The translations under genes were made by a program, and so were the position numbers. Positions 1 to 7,098 of a stretch of 14,105 nucleotides of DNA are shown piece by piece. The notes beneath the pieces were generated by a model. It saw nothing but the letters and a program-made list of their open reading frames with translations, had not been told where the DNA came from and made no database searches. How positions within the stretch are numbered: the first letter of the stretch is position 1; every line of letters begins with the position of its first letter. Source of the stretch: an uncultured Eubacteriales bacterium (GTDB taxonomy: Bacteria > Bacillota_A > Clostridia > Christensenellales > Aristaeellaceae); NCBI GenBank assembly GCA_902766515.1, contig CACXEB010000461.1, positions 1-14,105 on the forward strand. The letters are read 5' to 3'.

Positions 1-220
1 AAGGTACAAACGGCTGACGCCGTTTGGTCCTCGCACCGTACATGCCGCTGCTGCGGATTACAGTCGGAGGGTGCCCCTCCGACACCTTCCCCGCCACGTC
101 CTCTGCGACACTCTCATCCCATCGCCCTGCGGGTGGCTTCGCCATCCGCCGGATGAACCGGCGGACTCCGGGATTCCGTGCCTCCGAGAACAGCTGAGGG
201 TGCCGCTGACCAGCGGGATA
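1..220. repeat. Hairpin-rich intergenic element (possible repeat or structured RNA)
   Basis: No convincing gene lies here, but the stretch is full of inverted repeats. There is an 8-bp stem with a TGAC loop at 7-26, a perfect 9-bp stem with a 3-base loop at 63-83, a 9-bp stem with one G-U pair at 129-149, and an overlapping 8-bp stem with an ATGAA loop at 145-165. A 5-bp stem lies at 203-216. The 129-149 and 145-165 stems share bases, so they are mutually exclusive. The segment is GC-rich and stops abruptly at the AT-rich stretch 221-291. The minus strand also reads open from about 272 to the left edge without a good start. Its composition and hairpins suggest an intergenic repeat or structured RNA rather than a protein, but this is inference. 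The left edge is cut by the window. Confidence 0.45.
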
Positions 221-243
221 TTTATCTCTGAATAGTAATCCTA

Positions 244-272
244 ATGGTAAGCCTTATGATATTTCCTGTCAA
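244..272 (-). promoter_or_regulatory. Candidate leftward promoter facing the hairpin-rich element
   Basis: Read on the minus strand, a perfect -35 box TTGACA (272-267) is followed after 17 bases by TACCAT (249-244), which matches four of six -10 positions. Transcription would start near 237 and run through all the hairpins in 1-220. Gene context on the left is outside the window. The -35 and spacing are good, the -10 is mediocre and the surrounding DNA is AT-rich, so a chance match is possible. Confidence 0.3.
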
Positions 273-307
273 ATTATATTACAATGATGAAAAGTGAGGT
301 ATTTCGA

Positions 308-841
308 ATGAAGATGATCAAGCGACTGGTTCCCCTGATGCTTTGCGCCTGCCTGGTGCTGGGCGCCGTGTCCGCCCTGGCGGAAACCCGTGATTTCGGC
401 CAGATCAAGATCACTGAGATCATGGCTTCCAACGGCAAGACCATCCGTGACAGCAAGGGCAAGTCCTGCGACTGGTTCGAGCTGTTCAACGCGTCGGATG
501 ACGACATCGACCTGAGCGGCCTCAACCTGTCCGACGGCAAGAAAAACCTCCAGAAGTTCACCTTCCCGGAGGGGACGAAGCTGGCCAAGGGCGCCTATCT
601 GGTGATCTTCTGCACCGATTATGAAAAGGTGGAGACGCTGGCGGACGGCACCCTGGAAATCCACGTGGCGTTCAAGCTGAGCGCGGACGGCGAAAAGGTG
701 GTCGTTTCCTACCAGGACGTCATCCTGGACATCGTGCGGTATGACCAGCAGACCAAGGACGTGTCCTATGCCCTGAAGGCGGACGGCACGTGGGCCTACT
801 GCGATACGCCGACCCCCGGCGCGGAAAACGTGTTTGAGTAA
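308..841 (+). CDS. Secreted lamin-tail-domain (LTD) protein
   Basis: A 177-residue exported protein. Residues 1-25 form a signal peptide: basic MKMIKR, a hydrophobic core, and a likely signal peptidase I site after SALA before E26. A cysteine lies inside the core, but a long hydrophobic stretch follows it, so it is unlikely to be a lipobox. The mature part is essentially one lamin-tail domain: the opening ITEIMASNG (about 35-43), the DWFELFN signature (55-61), the sequence around LSGLNLSD, and the closing PTPGAEN motif. LTD domains are small immunoglobulin-like beta folds found on bacterial exported proteins and presumed to bind partners or surfaces; there is no enzymatic motif. I chose ATG 308 because GAGG at 296-299 sits 8 bases upstream and it gives a clean signal peptide. 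ATGs at 284 and 287 are in frame but lack such a site. The stop is 6 bases before the moxR start, so it probably leads that operon and may be a client of it. Domain call firm, role unknown. Confidence 0.85.
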   Translation: MKMIKRLVPLMLCACLVLGAVSALAETRDFGQIKITEIMASNGKTIRDSKGKSCDWFELFNASDDDIDLSGLNLSDGKKNLQKFTFPEGTKLAKGAYLVIFCTDYEKVETLADGTLEIHVAFKLSADGEKVVVSYQDVILDIVRYDQQTKDVSYALKADGTWAYCDTPTPGAENVFE

Positions 842-847
842 GTGGCT

Positions 848-1813
848 ATGAGTTTGGATACGGAAGGCGCGCGCGCATTAGCCTACCGTCTGCAGCAGAA
901 TATCCGGCAGGTCATCGTCGGCAAGGATCAGGCGATCGAGCTCATGCTCATCGCCCTGATCTGCAAGGGCCACATCCTGCTGGAGGACGTGCCGGGTGTC
1001 GGCAAGACTACGCTTGCCGGCGCGCTGGCGCGTTCTGTTTCGTGTACCTTCAGCCGCATCCAGTTCACACCGGATGTGACGCCGTCCGATGTGACGGGCT
1101 ATACGATGCTGAACATGGGCACGGGCCAGATGGAGTTCAAGCAGGGCGCGGTCATGAGCCAGATCGTCCTGGCGGATGAAATCAACCGCACCTCGCCCAA
1201 GACCCAGTCCTCCCTGCTGGAGGCGATGGAGGAGCGGCAGGTGACGGTTGACGGCGTGACGCACGCGCTGCCCCAGCCTTTCCTGGTCATGGCGACGCAG
1301 AACCCGGTGGAGTTCGCCGGCACCTATCCGCTGCCGGAGGCGCAGCTGGACCGTTTCCTGCTGTGCGTGTCGCTCGGCTACCCGACGATCGACGAAGAAA
1401 TCGACATCCTGGAGCGGTATACCACGGCCGGCCAGCCACCGCTCACAGGCCTGAAGGCGGTCTGCGCCGCCCAGGATATCCTGCGCCTGCAGGACCTGCT
1501 GCCGCAGGTGTACTCCAGCTTTGAACTGCGGGCGTACATCGCGCAGATCGCGTCTGCGACGCGCCAGCACCCGATGCTGAGCCTCGGTGTGTCCCCGCGC
1601 GGCGCGATCGCGCTGCTGAAGGCTTCCCAGGCCCTGGCGCTGCTGAGCGGCCGGGACTATGTGCTGCCGGACGACGTGCGAAAACTGGTCAAGCCGGTCC
1701 TGTCGCACCGCGTCCAGCTGACGCCCGAGGCGCGCATGAAGGATATCAGCCCGGACGCGCTGCTGGATGAACTGATCAACGGGGTCAGCGTGCCGGTCAA
1801 GAGGCGTGTATGA
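848..1813 (+). CDS. MoxR-family AAA+ ATPase
   Basis: A 321-residue cytosolic AAA+ ATPase of the MoxR class, a usual length for the family. Visible motifs are Walker A in PGVGKTT (49-55, K53), Walker B in IVLADE (106-111, D110 and E111), sensor 1 in ATQNP (149-153), and LPEAQLDRF (162-170), which contains the family's arginine-finger region. A helical lid domain fills the C-terminal third, including the sensor-2-like SPRGA segment. MoxR proteins hydrolyse ATP to remodel or activate partner proteins and are almost always encoded next to DUF58 and transglutaminase or von Willebrand A genes, as here. The start is uncertain: GTG 842 directly follows the upstream stop, while ATG 848 has only a weak GAG 9 bases upstream. 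I prefer ATG 848 with translational coupling to the lamin-tail gene. The stop overlaps the next start by four bases (ATGA). Confidence 0.95.
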   Translation: MSLDTEGARALAYRLQQNIRQVIVGKDQAIELMLIALICKGHILLEDVPGVGKTTLAGALARSVSCTFSRIQFTPDVTPSDVTGYTMLNMGTGQMEFKQGAVMSQIVLADEINRTSPKTQSSLLEAMEERQVTVDGVTHALPQPFLVMATQNPVEFAGTYPLPEAQLDRFLLCVSLGYPTIDEEIDILERYTTAGQPPLTGLKAVCAAQDILRLQDLLPQVYSSFELRAYIAQIASATRQHPMLSLGVSPRGAIALLKASQALALLSGRDYVLPDDVRKLVKPVLSHRVQLTPEARMKDISPDALLDELINGVSVPVKRRV

Positions 1814-2958
1814 CCGTCAGCGCTGTCATCATACTGATCTGCGCCGGCGTGCTCATGGCCCTGGGCCTGGCCCTCAGCTATCACCTGCTGTGCCTGGCAG
1901 CCTTGTCCGTGCTCCTGACGATGCTGTACTGCGTGGCGAGCGTGCTGTGGGCGAAGCGCGCCATGGCGGTCGGCCTGGAAACCGACAGCGGCGAGGTCCT
2001 GCGCGGCGCGGCGGTCGGCATGGTGCTGCGCATGGGCCGGGTGCCGCTGCTGCCGGTGGGACCGCTGACGGCGGTCTGCGAGACGTCTGAAGGCATACAG
2101 GTCCATACGCTGCAGCCGAGGCCGCTGCGCGGCGGACGGCACAGCTGGACGCTGTCCGCCCCCCATGTGGGCACTTATCCGATGGAAGTCCGTGAAGCGA
2201 CGCTTACGGACTGTTTTGGCATTTTGAAGGTACGGCTCAGGACCGCGCCCGCCCGGCGGATGCTGGTCCTGCCCCGGCCTTTTTCGATTGCGAAGCTGAC
2301 CTTTGCCCAGAGCGAGGATGCGATGACGGCGCTCCGGCGCGCCAACGAGGACCCTTCCCTGCCGGACGATGTCCGCAGCTGGCAGCCGGGCGACCCGATG
2401 AAGCGGGTGCACTGGAAGCTGACCGCCCGCAAGCGGGAGCTGCTGGTGCGCCGGTATGAGACGCCCATGCCCCGGGACACGCTGATCCTGACCGACTGCG
2501 CCGTCATGCCTGAACAGCCGGCGCGCGACCGGGAGGCGCTGCTCCGGGACGCGCTGTGCGAGACGGTGGTCGCCGTGGCGGAAATGCAGCTGCATGACGG
2601 CAGCCCCGTGCGCGTGCCGCTGTACGGGGAAAACCCGACCGAGTTTTCGGCCGAGCGCGCCCAGTCGCTGCTGGCCCTCCAGGAGCTGCTGGCGGAACAG
2701 CCCTTCCGGTCGGAAGAGCCGTTCGCGCGCGTCCTGAGCCAGGAGCTCAAGCGCGTCCGCCGCAGCGGCGCGGTCGTGATCGTTTCGCCGCGGCTGGATC
2801 CGATGCTGACCGACCTGGCGCTGTCCTTCCGCCGCATGGGACCGAACGTGCGGTATTACGTGATTACGTTTGACGCGGAAAACCCTGTGTGGCTTCCCTA
2901 TATCCGTCGGATGCAGGAGGCCCAGGTGGAGGTGTGCTATGTCACGCCGGCTGCCTGA
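1810..2958 (+). CDS. DUF58 domain membrane protein
   Basis: A 382-residue protein of the DUF58 family. Two hydrophobic segments at about 5-24 and 27-47 anchor it in the membrane. A beta-rich middle follows, with a DCFGIL motif (134-139) equivalent to the family's D-x-FGL signature. The diagnostic DUF58 stretch is around 188-216, containing WQPGDPMKRVHWK and then a conserved RRYE. The C-terminal part resembles a von Willebrand A-like fold (LILTDC near 225-230, VVIVSP later), although no complete MIDAS motif is obvious. DUF58 proteins are thought to be membrane partners of MoxR ATPases; their biochemical role is not settled. ATG 1810 overlaps the moxR stop as ATGA, with GAGG at 1801-1804. Its own end overlaps the next gene by 20 bases, so co-translation is very likely. 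Confidence 0.9.
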   Translation: MTVSAVIILICAGVLMALGLALSYHLLCLAALSVLLTMLYCVASVLWAKRAMAVGLETDSGEVLRGAAVGMVLRMGRVPLLPVGPLTAVCETSEGIQVHTLQPRPLRGGRHSWTLSAPHVGTYPMEVREATLTDCFGILKVRLRTAPARRMLVLPRPFSIAKLTFAQSEDAMTALRRANEDPSLPDDVRSWQPGDPMKRVHWKLTARKRELLVRRYETPMPRDTLILTDCAVMPEQPARDREALLRDALCETVVAVAEMQLHDGSPVRVPLYGENPTEFSAERAQSLLALQELLAEQPFRSEEPFARVLSQELKRVRRSGAVVIVSPRLDPMLTDLALSFRRMGPNVRYYVITFDAENPVWLPYIRRMQEAQVEVCYVTPAA

Positions 2959-5161
2959 ACGCCTGGCCGGGGGCCTGACCGGCGCGCTGGTCTCCTTCCT
3001 GACCGGCGGCGGGCTTTCCGTACTGATCCTGGCGGCCCTGTACGGCCGGGCGGATCTGGGGACGGCTGCCCTGGCGGCAGCGGTCACGGCGCTGGCAGTC
3101 AGCCTGCTGCATGTCTTCCTCCGCCGGTGGTCGCTGGCGGTTTACGCGGCGGCTGCGATCCTCCTGGGCCTTGGCTGCGCCAATATCGGCCCCCTCCGGG
3201 AGCTGGCGCAGGGCCTGCGCATCTTCTGGGTGTACGGTGACCTGCTGTCCGCCGCGCTGCCGCCCTACCGGGAAGTACTGAACATCGTGCTGCCCGTGGT
3301 GATGACGGCCCTGTGCGGCGCGCTGGTCCTCATGGAGATCCCGGGCATGGCCCTGTCCTTCGCCGCGGCCGCCAGCATCCTGCTGGGCTCGCGGCTCGCC
3401 GGGGCCGTCAACGCCCAGGCGCTGATCGGCGCGGGCGCTTGCATCGCGGGCATCCTGACGGGCATCGCGCGCGATGATACCCGGCTGACCCTCTGGCCGC
3501 TGCTGGTCGCCCTGGCCGCGGTCGCCCTGTCCGCCCTCCTGATGCCGCGCACCCTGCCGGAGACCCCGGCGCTCAGGGAAACGGCGGAGGAGGTATACCG
3601 GACGATCGAGGAATACCTGCCCGCCAGCGATGACAATACCCGCAGCGGCTTTACGCTGGAGACGGAAGGCTTCCTGCCCCACGGCAGCGATATGTCGCCG
3701 CGCCTGGGCGGTCCGGCGCATCCGGACGAGGAACATGCGGTGATGGAGGTCTCCACGCCCTATACCCTGTACCTGCGCGGCATCCCCATGAACAGCTATA
3801 ACGGCCTCATCTGGGAGGATACGCTCTCCGTCCGCCGCTACCTGTACGCGGATCTGCTGACACAGAATTACCGGCGGCAGCTGTTTGACGAATACTTGCC
3901 GCTGACCAATGCGCAGCTGACGATGGACAGCGCGACCGTGCATATCCTGTCCGCGGGCGCCACGACCCTGTTTGTGCCGCAGCGCCTGCGCTCGCTTGAG
4001 ATGCGCGCCGGCCACATGACGCCGTATTACAACGCGGGCTCGGAAATGTTCCTGACCCGCGAGCTGCAGGCGGGGGACAGCTATGCCTTTACCTACCTGC
4101 GCCTGCCGTCCGACAGCCCGGCGACGGCAAGCATGGTTGAGGCGGCCCAGGCGGTGGCGGATACCCGCTACGCGGAGATCGCCAAGACCTATACCCAGCT
4201 GCCTGCGCATATGCAGCACGAGGTCTACGCCCTGTCCACCCGGGCCGCGAACGGCGAGGAAACGCCGTACCGGCGCGCGCTGGCGATCCGCGATTACCTG
4301 CGTGAACACTACACCTACAGCCTGAATGTGGCCGAGCCGCCCGACAACGTGGACTTTGCCACCTGGTTCCTGTTCCGGGAGCAGAAGGGGTACTGCACCT
4401 ACTTTGCCACGGCGCTGGCCGTCCTGTGCCGGATGCAGGGGATCCCGGCCCGATATGTGACGGGCTACCTCGCCATGCCGGACAAAAACGGCTACGCGCG
4501 GGTGACCTCCGCGCATGCCCACGCGTGGGTGGAGATCTACCTGAACGGCTTCGGCTGGCTCACGCTGGACGCCACGCCCGGCCATGAGCAGGACGACAGG
4601 GATGGGGACGTGCCGCCGCCGGATGACAGCAACAGTACGCCCACGCCTTCCCCGGCGCCGCCGGACGACCAGCCGCTGGATGTCGTCGCGCCGACGCCCA
4701 CGTCCTCACCGACGCCCGAACCGGATCTGCCGGAAGCGCAGGCAACCGAACCGCCGGACGAACAGCCGCCGGAGGAACCGCCCGCCGGTCCGAACCTGGC
4801 GCTGCTGATCGCGCTCCTGCTGATCCTGCTGCTGGCCGGCTGCGTTGTGCTGTATGCCCTGATGGATCCGCTGCGCCGCGCCCGGAGGCATCCGCGCCGC
4901 GCCGCCGACATCCTGTGCACGGCCATGGACAAGGCCCTGGCCCTCCTGATCCGGCCGCGCCGCCCCGACGAAACGCTGATCGCTTATTATGAAATGGCCG
5001 CCCGGCAGCTGCCGGACCTGCCCCTGCGGGAGATGGCCGCCGCCTACAGCGCCCGCGTCTACGGCCAGAAACCTATCCGGACGGAGCCCTTTGAAGCCGC
5101 CTGGGAGGCGATGGACGAAAAGCTCACGCCCATCCAGCGGCTGAGGGTCAGGCTGAACTGA
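2939..5161 (+). CDS. Multi-pass membrane transglutaminase-like protein (TgpA type)
   Basis: A 740-residue protein with the TgpA-like plan. Several hydrophobic segments lie between about 12 and 203, followed by an extracytoplasmic region. The transglutaminase-like domain (about 440-548) keeps the papain-like triad: C486 in GYCTYFA, H528 in AHAHAW and D544 in LTLDATPG. A Pro/Asp/Glu/Thr-rich linker (about 550-616) leads to one further membrane helix (617-640) and a cytosolic DUF4129-like tail (645-725). Family members cross-link, cleave or otherwise act on peptide amide groups outside the membrane; the substrate is unknown. ATG 2939 was chosen because GGAGG at 2928-2932 sits 6 bases upstream and translation from it starts with a basic N-terminus before the first helix. 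A longer in-frame start at 2870 lies inside the DUF58 gene and adds an implausible Arg/Cys-rich extension. It ends the MoxR operon. Confidence 0.92.
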   Translation: MSRRLPERLAGGLTGALVSFLTGGGLSVLILAALYGRADLGTAALAAAVTALAVSLLHVFLRRWSLAVYAAAAILLGLGCANIGPLRELAQGLRIFWVYGDLLSAALPPYREVLNIVLPVVMTALCGALVLMEIPGMALSFAAAASILLGSRLAGAVNAQALIGAGACIAGILTGIARDDTRLTLWPLLVALAAVALSALLMPRTLPETPALRETAEEVYRTIEEYLPASDDNTRSGFTLETEGFLPHGSDMSPRLGGPAHPDEEHAVMEVSTPYTLYLRGIPMNSYNGLIWEDTLSVRRYLYADLLTQNYRRQLFDEYLPLTNAQLTMDSATVHILSAGATTLFVPQRLRSLEMRAGHMTPYYNAGSEMFLTRELQAGDSYAFTYLRLPSDSPATASMVEAAQAVADTRYAEIAKTYTQLPAHMQHEVYALSTRAANGEETPYRRALAIRDYLREHYTYSLNVAEPPDNVDFATWFLFREQKGYCTYFATALAVLCRMQGIPARYVTGYLAMPDKNGYARVTSAHAHAWVEIYLNGFGWLTLDATPGHEQDDRDGDVPPPDDSNSTPTPSPAPPDDQPLDVVAPTPTSSPTPEPDLPEAQATEPPDEQPPEEPPAGPNLALLIALLLILLLAGCVVLYALMDPLRRARRHPRRAADILCTAMDKALALLIRPRRPDETLIAYYEMAARQLPDLPLREMAAAYSARVYGQKPIRTEPFEAAWEAMDEKLTPIQRLRVRLN

Positions 5162-5203
5162 GGTTTGTTACTGTAAAAATCCTTCTACCCCCTCGCCGGG
5201 GCT

Positions 5204-5232
5204 TTGACGAACCGGCTGTTCTGTGATATGCT
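5204..5232 (+). promoter_or_regulatory. Promoter of the deoD unit
   Basis: TTGACG at 5204-5209 and TATGCT at 5227-5232 are separated by exactly 17 bases, and a TG at 5224-5225 gives an extended -10. Transcription should begin near 5239, leaving a leader of about 75 bases. The leader can fold a small hairpin (5248-5252 with 5259-5263) and contains the palindrome described separately. This matches a housekeeping sigma-70-type promoter and separates deoD from the transglutaminase operon. Confidence 0.7.
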
Positions 5233-5287
5233 GTATCCTAGCGGGGACGCGGGCAGAACCGCGGCCCGGACAATCCATTCTGATGAT

Positions 5288-5302
5288 TTCAAATGATTTG
5301 AA
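5288..5302. promoter_or_regulatory. Palindrome abutting the deoD ribosome binding site
   Basis: TTCAAA at 5288-5293 and TTTGAA at 5297-5302 form a perfect 6-bp inverted repeat around TGA. The right arm runs into the AAGGAGGT Shine-Dalgarno site (5301-5308). ATGATTT is also directly repeated at 5283-5289 and 5293-5299. It lies downstream of the promoter, so it could be a repressor roadblock site or a weak RNA hairpin near the ribosome site. It is AT-rich and short, so chance cannot be excluded. Confidence 0.35.
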
Positions 5303-5314
5303 GGAGGTCATACG

Positions 5315-6013
5315 ATGGCTACTTTGCACAACACCGCCGCGCCGGGGGATTTCGCGCAGACTGTCCTGATGCCGGGAGATCCGCTCCGGGCAAAATTTAT
5401 CGCGGAAACGTACCTGGACCACCGGAAGCTGGTCAACGACGTGCGCGGCATCCAGGGCTACACGGGCGAATACAAGGGAAAACGGGTATCCGTCATGGCC
5501 TCCGGCATGGGCATGCCGTCGATCGGCATCTATTCCTATGAACTGTACAACGTGTACGGGGTGGAGAACATCATCCGCGTGGGGTCCGCCGGCATCATCG
5601 ACCAAACCCTCCGGATCCGCTCCGTCGTCGCCGCGATGAGCGCGTATTCCAATTCCGCCTACGGCGACCAGTTCTGCTTCCGCGGCAACCTCGCGCCCTG
5701 CGCGTCCTACGACCTGCTGAGCCGCGCCGTGGCCGTGGCGGAGACCCGCAACATTCCCATGCGGGTGGGGGCTGTGTATTCGTCGGACACCTTCTATGAG
5801 GAAAACAAACAGACGGATGTGCTGCAGAAGCTGCATGTCCTGGCGGTGGAAATGGAAGCCTACGCGCTCTACCTGAACGCGGCCCGCGCGGGCAAGAACG
5901 CGCTGGCGCTCCTGACCATTTCGGACAACCCCTATACCGGGGAAAGCTGCACCCCGCAGGAAGTGCGGGAGACCTTCACGCAGATGATGGAAATCGCGCT
6001 GGACATCGCGTGA
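5315..6013 (+). CDS. deoD: Purine nucleoside phosphorylase, DeoD type
   Basis: A 232-residue cytosolic enzyme of the hexameric DeoD family, close in length to the E. coli protein. It converts purine (deoxy)ribonucleosides plus phosphate to free base and (deoxy)ribose-1-phosphate in nucleoside salvage. Active-site residues line up with the family: H5 near the N-terminus, G21 and R25 in LMPGDPLRAK and R88 in IIRVGS for phosphate, VEMEA (178-182) for the ribose, and D204 in ISDN with R218 in VRETF for catalysis at the purine N7. The start is secure: a perfect AAGGAGGT lies 6 bases before ATG 5315. It has its own promoter and is followed 32 bases later by a secreted protein gene, probably on the same transcript. 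The family call is very firm. Substrate preference (adenosine versus inosine or guanosine) cannot be read reliably. Confidence 0.97.
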   Translation: MATLHNTAAPGDFAQTVLMPGDPLRAKFIAETYLDHRKLVNDVRGIQGYTGEYKGKRVSVMASGMGMPSIGIYSYELYNVYGVENIIRVGSAGIIDQTLRIRSVVAAMSAYSNSAYGDQFCFRGNLAPCASYDLLSRAVAVAETRNIPMRVGAVYSSDTFYEENKQTDVLQKLHVLAVEMEAYALYLNAARAGKNALALLTISDNPYTGESCTPQEVRETFTQMMEIALDIA

Positions 6014-6045
6014 CGGCAAAAAAGAGGGATCGAGGTATATACGGG

Positions 6046-7098
6046 ATGCGTAAACTGCTTGCGGCGTTGATCGCCCTGACCTGTCTGTGCATGAGCATGT
6101 CGGCCCTTGCCGCGCCCTGCCGCGATGTGCGGCAGGCGGCCGGGGCGGACCTGACCATTGAAACGGCCGCGTCCCTGTTCGGCGGCGCGGCCCTGCTGAG
6201 AGATGTCTACAGTGTGGCGGAAGGGGAGCCCATTCCCCAGGAGCTCGCGGAAGGCGTGCTGCTGCTGGGCTATGGCCGGCACGTCCTGCCCAACGCGGAC
6301 GGCGATCCGACCGACGGCACGGAAACGGCGGACGCTGACCAGCTGAACGGGCTGCTCAGCCACCTGTTCAGCGTGCCGGCGTCCGTGCCGGACGTCCCGT
6401 CCTGCCCGTGCATCACGCGGACGGGAAACAGCCTCGCGTTTGACATCACCGAGGTGGATATGGAAGCCGCCGGCGGCGCCTATATCTTCTCCTCCTGGGC
6501 GGAGGGCGGCCGGGTGACCGTGCTGGCGGACCTGTACATGGCGATCGCCTATTTCGGTGAGGCGATGGACCTGATCCCGGAGGACTGCATCACATGGATC
6601 CGGACCGCGCTGATCGTCCTGGAGCAGGACGCGGAATCGCCGCTGGGCTACCGGCTGGTGTCCATGACGGCGTATCCGGACTGGCTGGACGGCGCGCTGA
6701 ACGAGTGGGAGCTGACCCTTGGCGAGGATTATGAGGTCAACCTGCCCACCTTCCTGAGCCTGTCGCAGTCGGAGGACGGCGTGGACACCTATGCCGCGGA
6801 CGGCGTGGACGCGTCCCTGACCATCCAGACGGTTGCCGCGATGGGAGAGGACCCGCTGTCCGCCGCGCGGGCGGAGTACGCGGCCCTGCACCCGGAAGCA
6901 GCCATCGTCATGGAGCCGGCCCTCGGCCATTTCACGGCGGAAACGGACGGCGCCTACGTGCTGTATATCTGCCCGGAAGGGGCGGACGTCATGCGGGTCA
7001 TCACGCTGACCTTCCCCGGCGAGCGGCAGTATGAGTTCACCTTCTACGGGGAGATCATCCGCAATTCCTTCTGGTGCGAAGGCATCGGGATGGGCTGA
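6046..7098 (+). CDS. Secreted protein of unknown function
   Basis: A 350-residue exported protein that I do not recognise. Residues 1-22 or 1-23 form a clear signal peptide (MRK, hydrophobic core, SALAA cleavage region). The mature protein is acidic and seems to have two parts. The first, to about 200, has a well-defined beginning, a PSCPC cysteine pair and a helical segment around the CITWIR motif. The second, after about 210, looks like alternating strands and ends in FWCEGIGMG. No catalytic motif or membrane helix is apparent after the signal. I chose ATG 6046 because it begins the signal peptide and CGAGGT lies about 10 bases upstream; an in-frame GTG-type start at 6010 would overlap deoD and bury the signal. 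It is 32 bases after deoD and probably shares its transcript. Its stop TGA directly abuts the stop of the opposing gene. Confidence 0.75.
   Translation: MRKLLAALIALTCLCMSMSALAAPCRDVRQAAGADLTIETAASLFGGAALLRDVYSVAEGEPIPQELAEGVLLLGYGRHVLPNADGDPTDGTETADADQLNGLLSHLFSVPASVPDVPSCPCITRTGNSLAFDITEVDMEAAGGAYIFSSWAEGGRVTVLADLYMAIAYFGEAMDLIPEDCITWIRTALIVLEQDAESPLGYRLVSMTAYPDWLDGALNEWELTLGEDYEVNLPTFLSLSQSEDGVDTYAADGVDASLTIQTVAAMGEDPLSAARAEYAALHPEAAIVMEPALGHFTAETDGAYVLYICPEGADVMRVITLTFPGERQYEFTFYGEIIRNSFWCEGIGMG

Noticed and set aside
1..272. Minus-strand open frame without a start running off the left edge
   Set aside because: No ATG before residue 40, Arg/Pro-rich composition, and it coincides with palindromic hairpins; more likely non-coding, although coding cannot be fully excluded.
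341..355. Lipobox-like cysteine in the lamin-tail protein signal peptide
   Set aside because: The cysteine is followed by more hydrophobic core and a good signal peptidase I site, so a lipoprotein is unlikely.
1657..3087. Minus-strand open frame of 476 codons opposite moxR and the DUF58 gene
   Set aside because: Low-complexity composition, no ribosome site and no recognisable motif; shadow of the real plus-strand genes.
2942..4585. Very long minus-strand open frame (547 codons) opposite the transglutaminase gene
   Set aside because: It is Arg/Gln/His-rich with no domain and lies antisense to a gene with intact catalytic motifs; a by-product of high G+C codon usage.
5188..5205. Possible intrinsic terminator after the transglutaminase gene
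   Set aside because: Only a 4-bp C/G stem followed by CTTTG; too weak to call.
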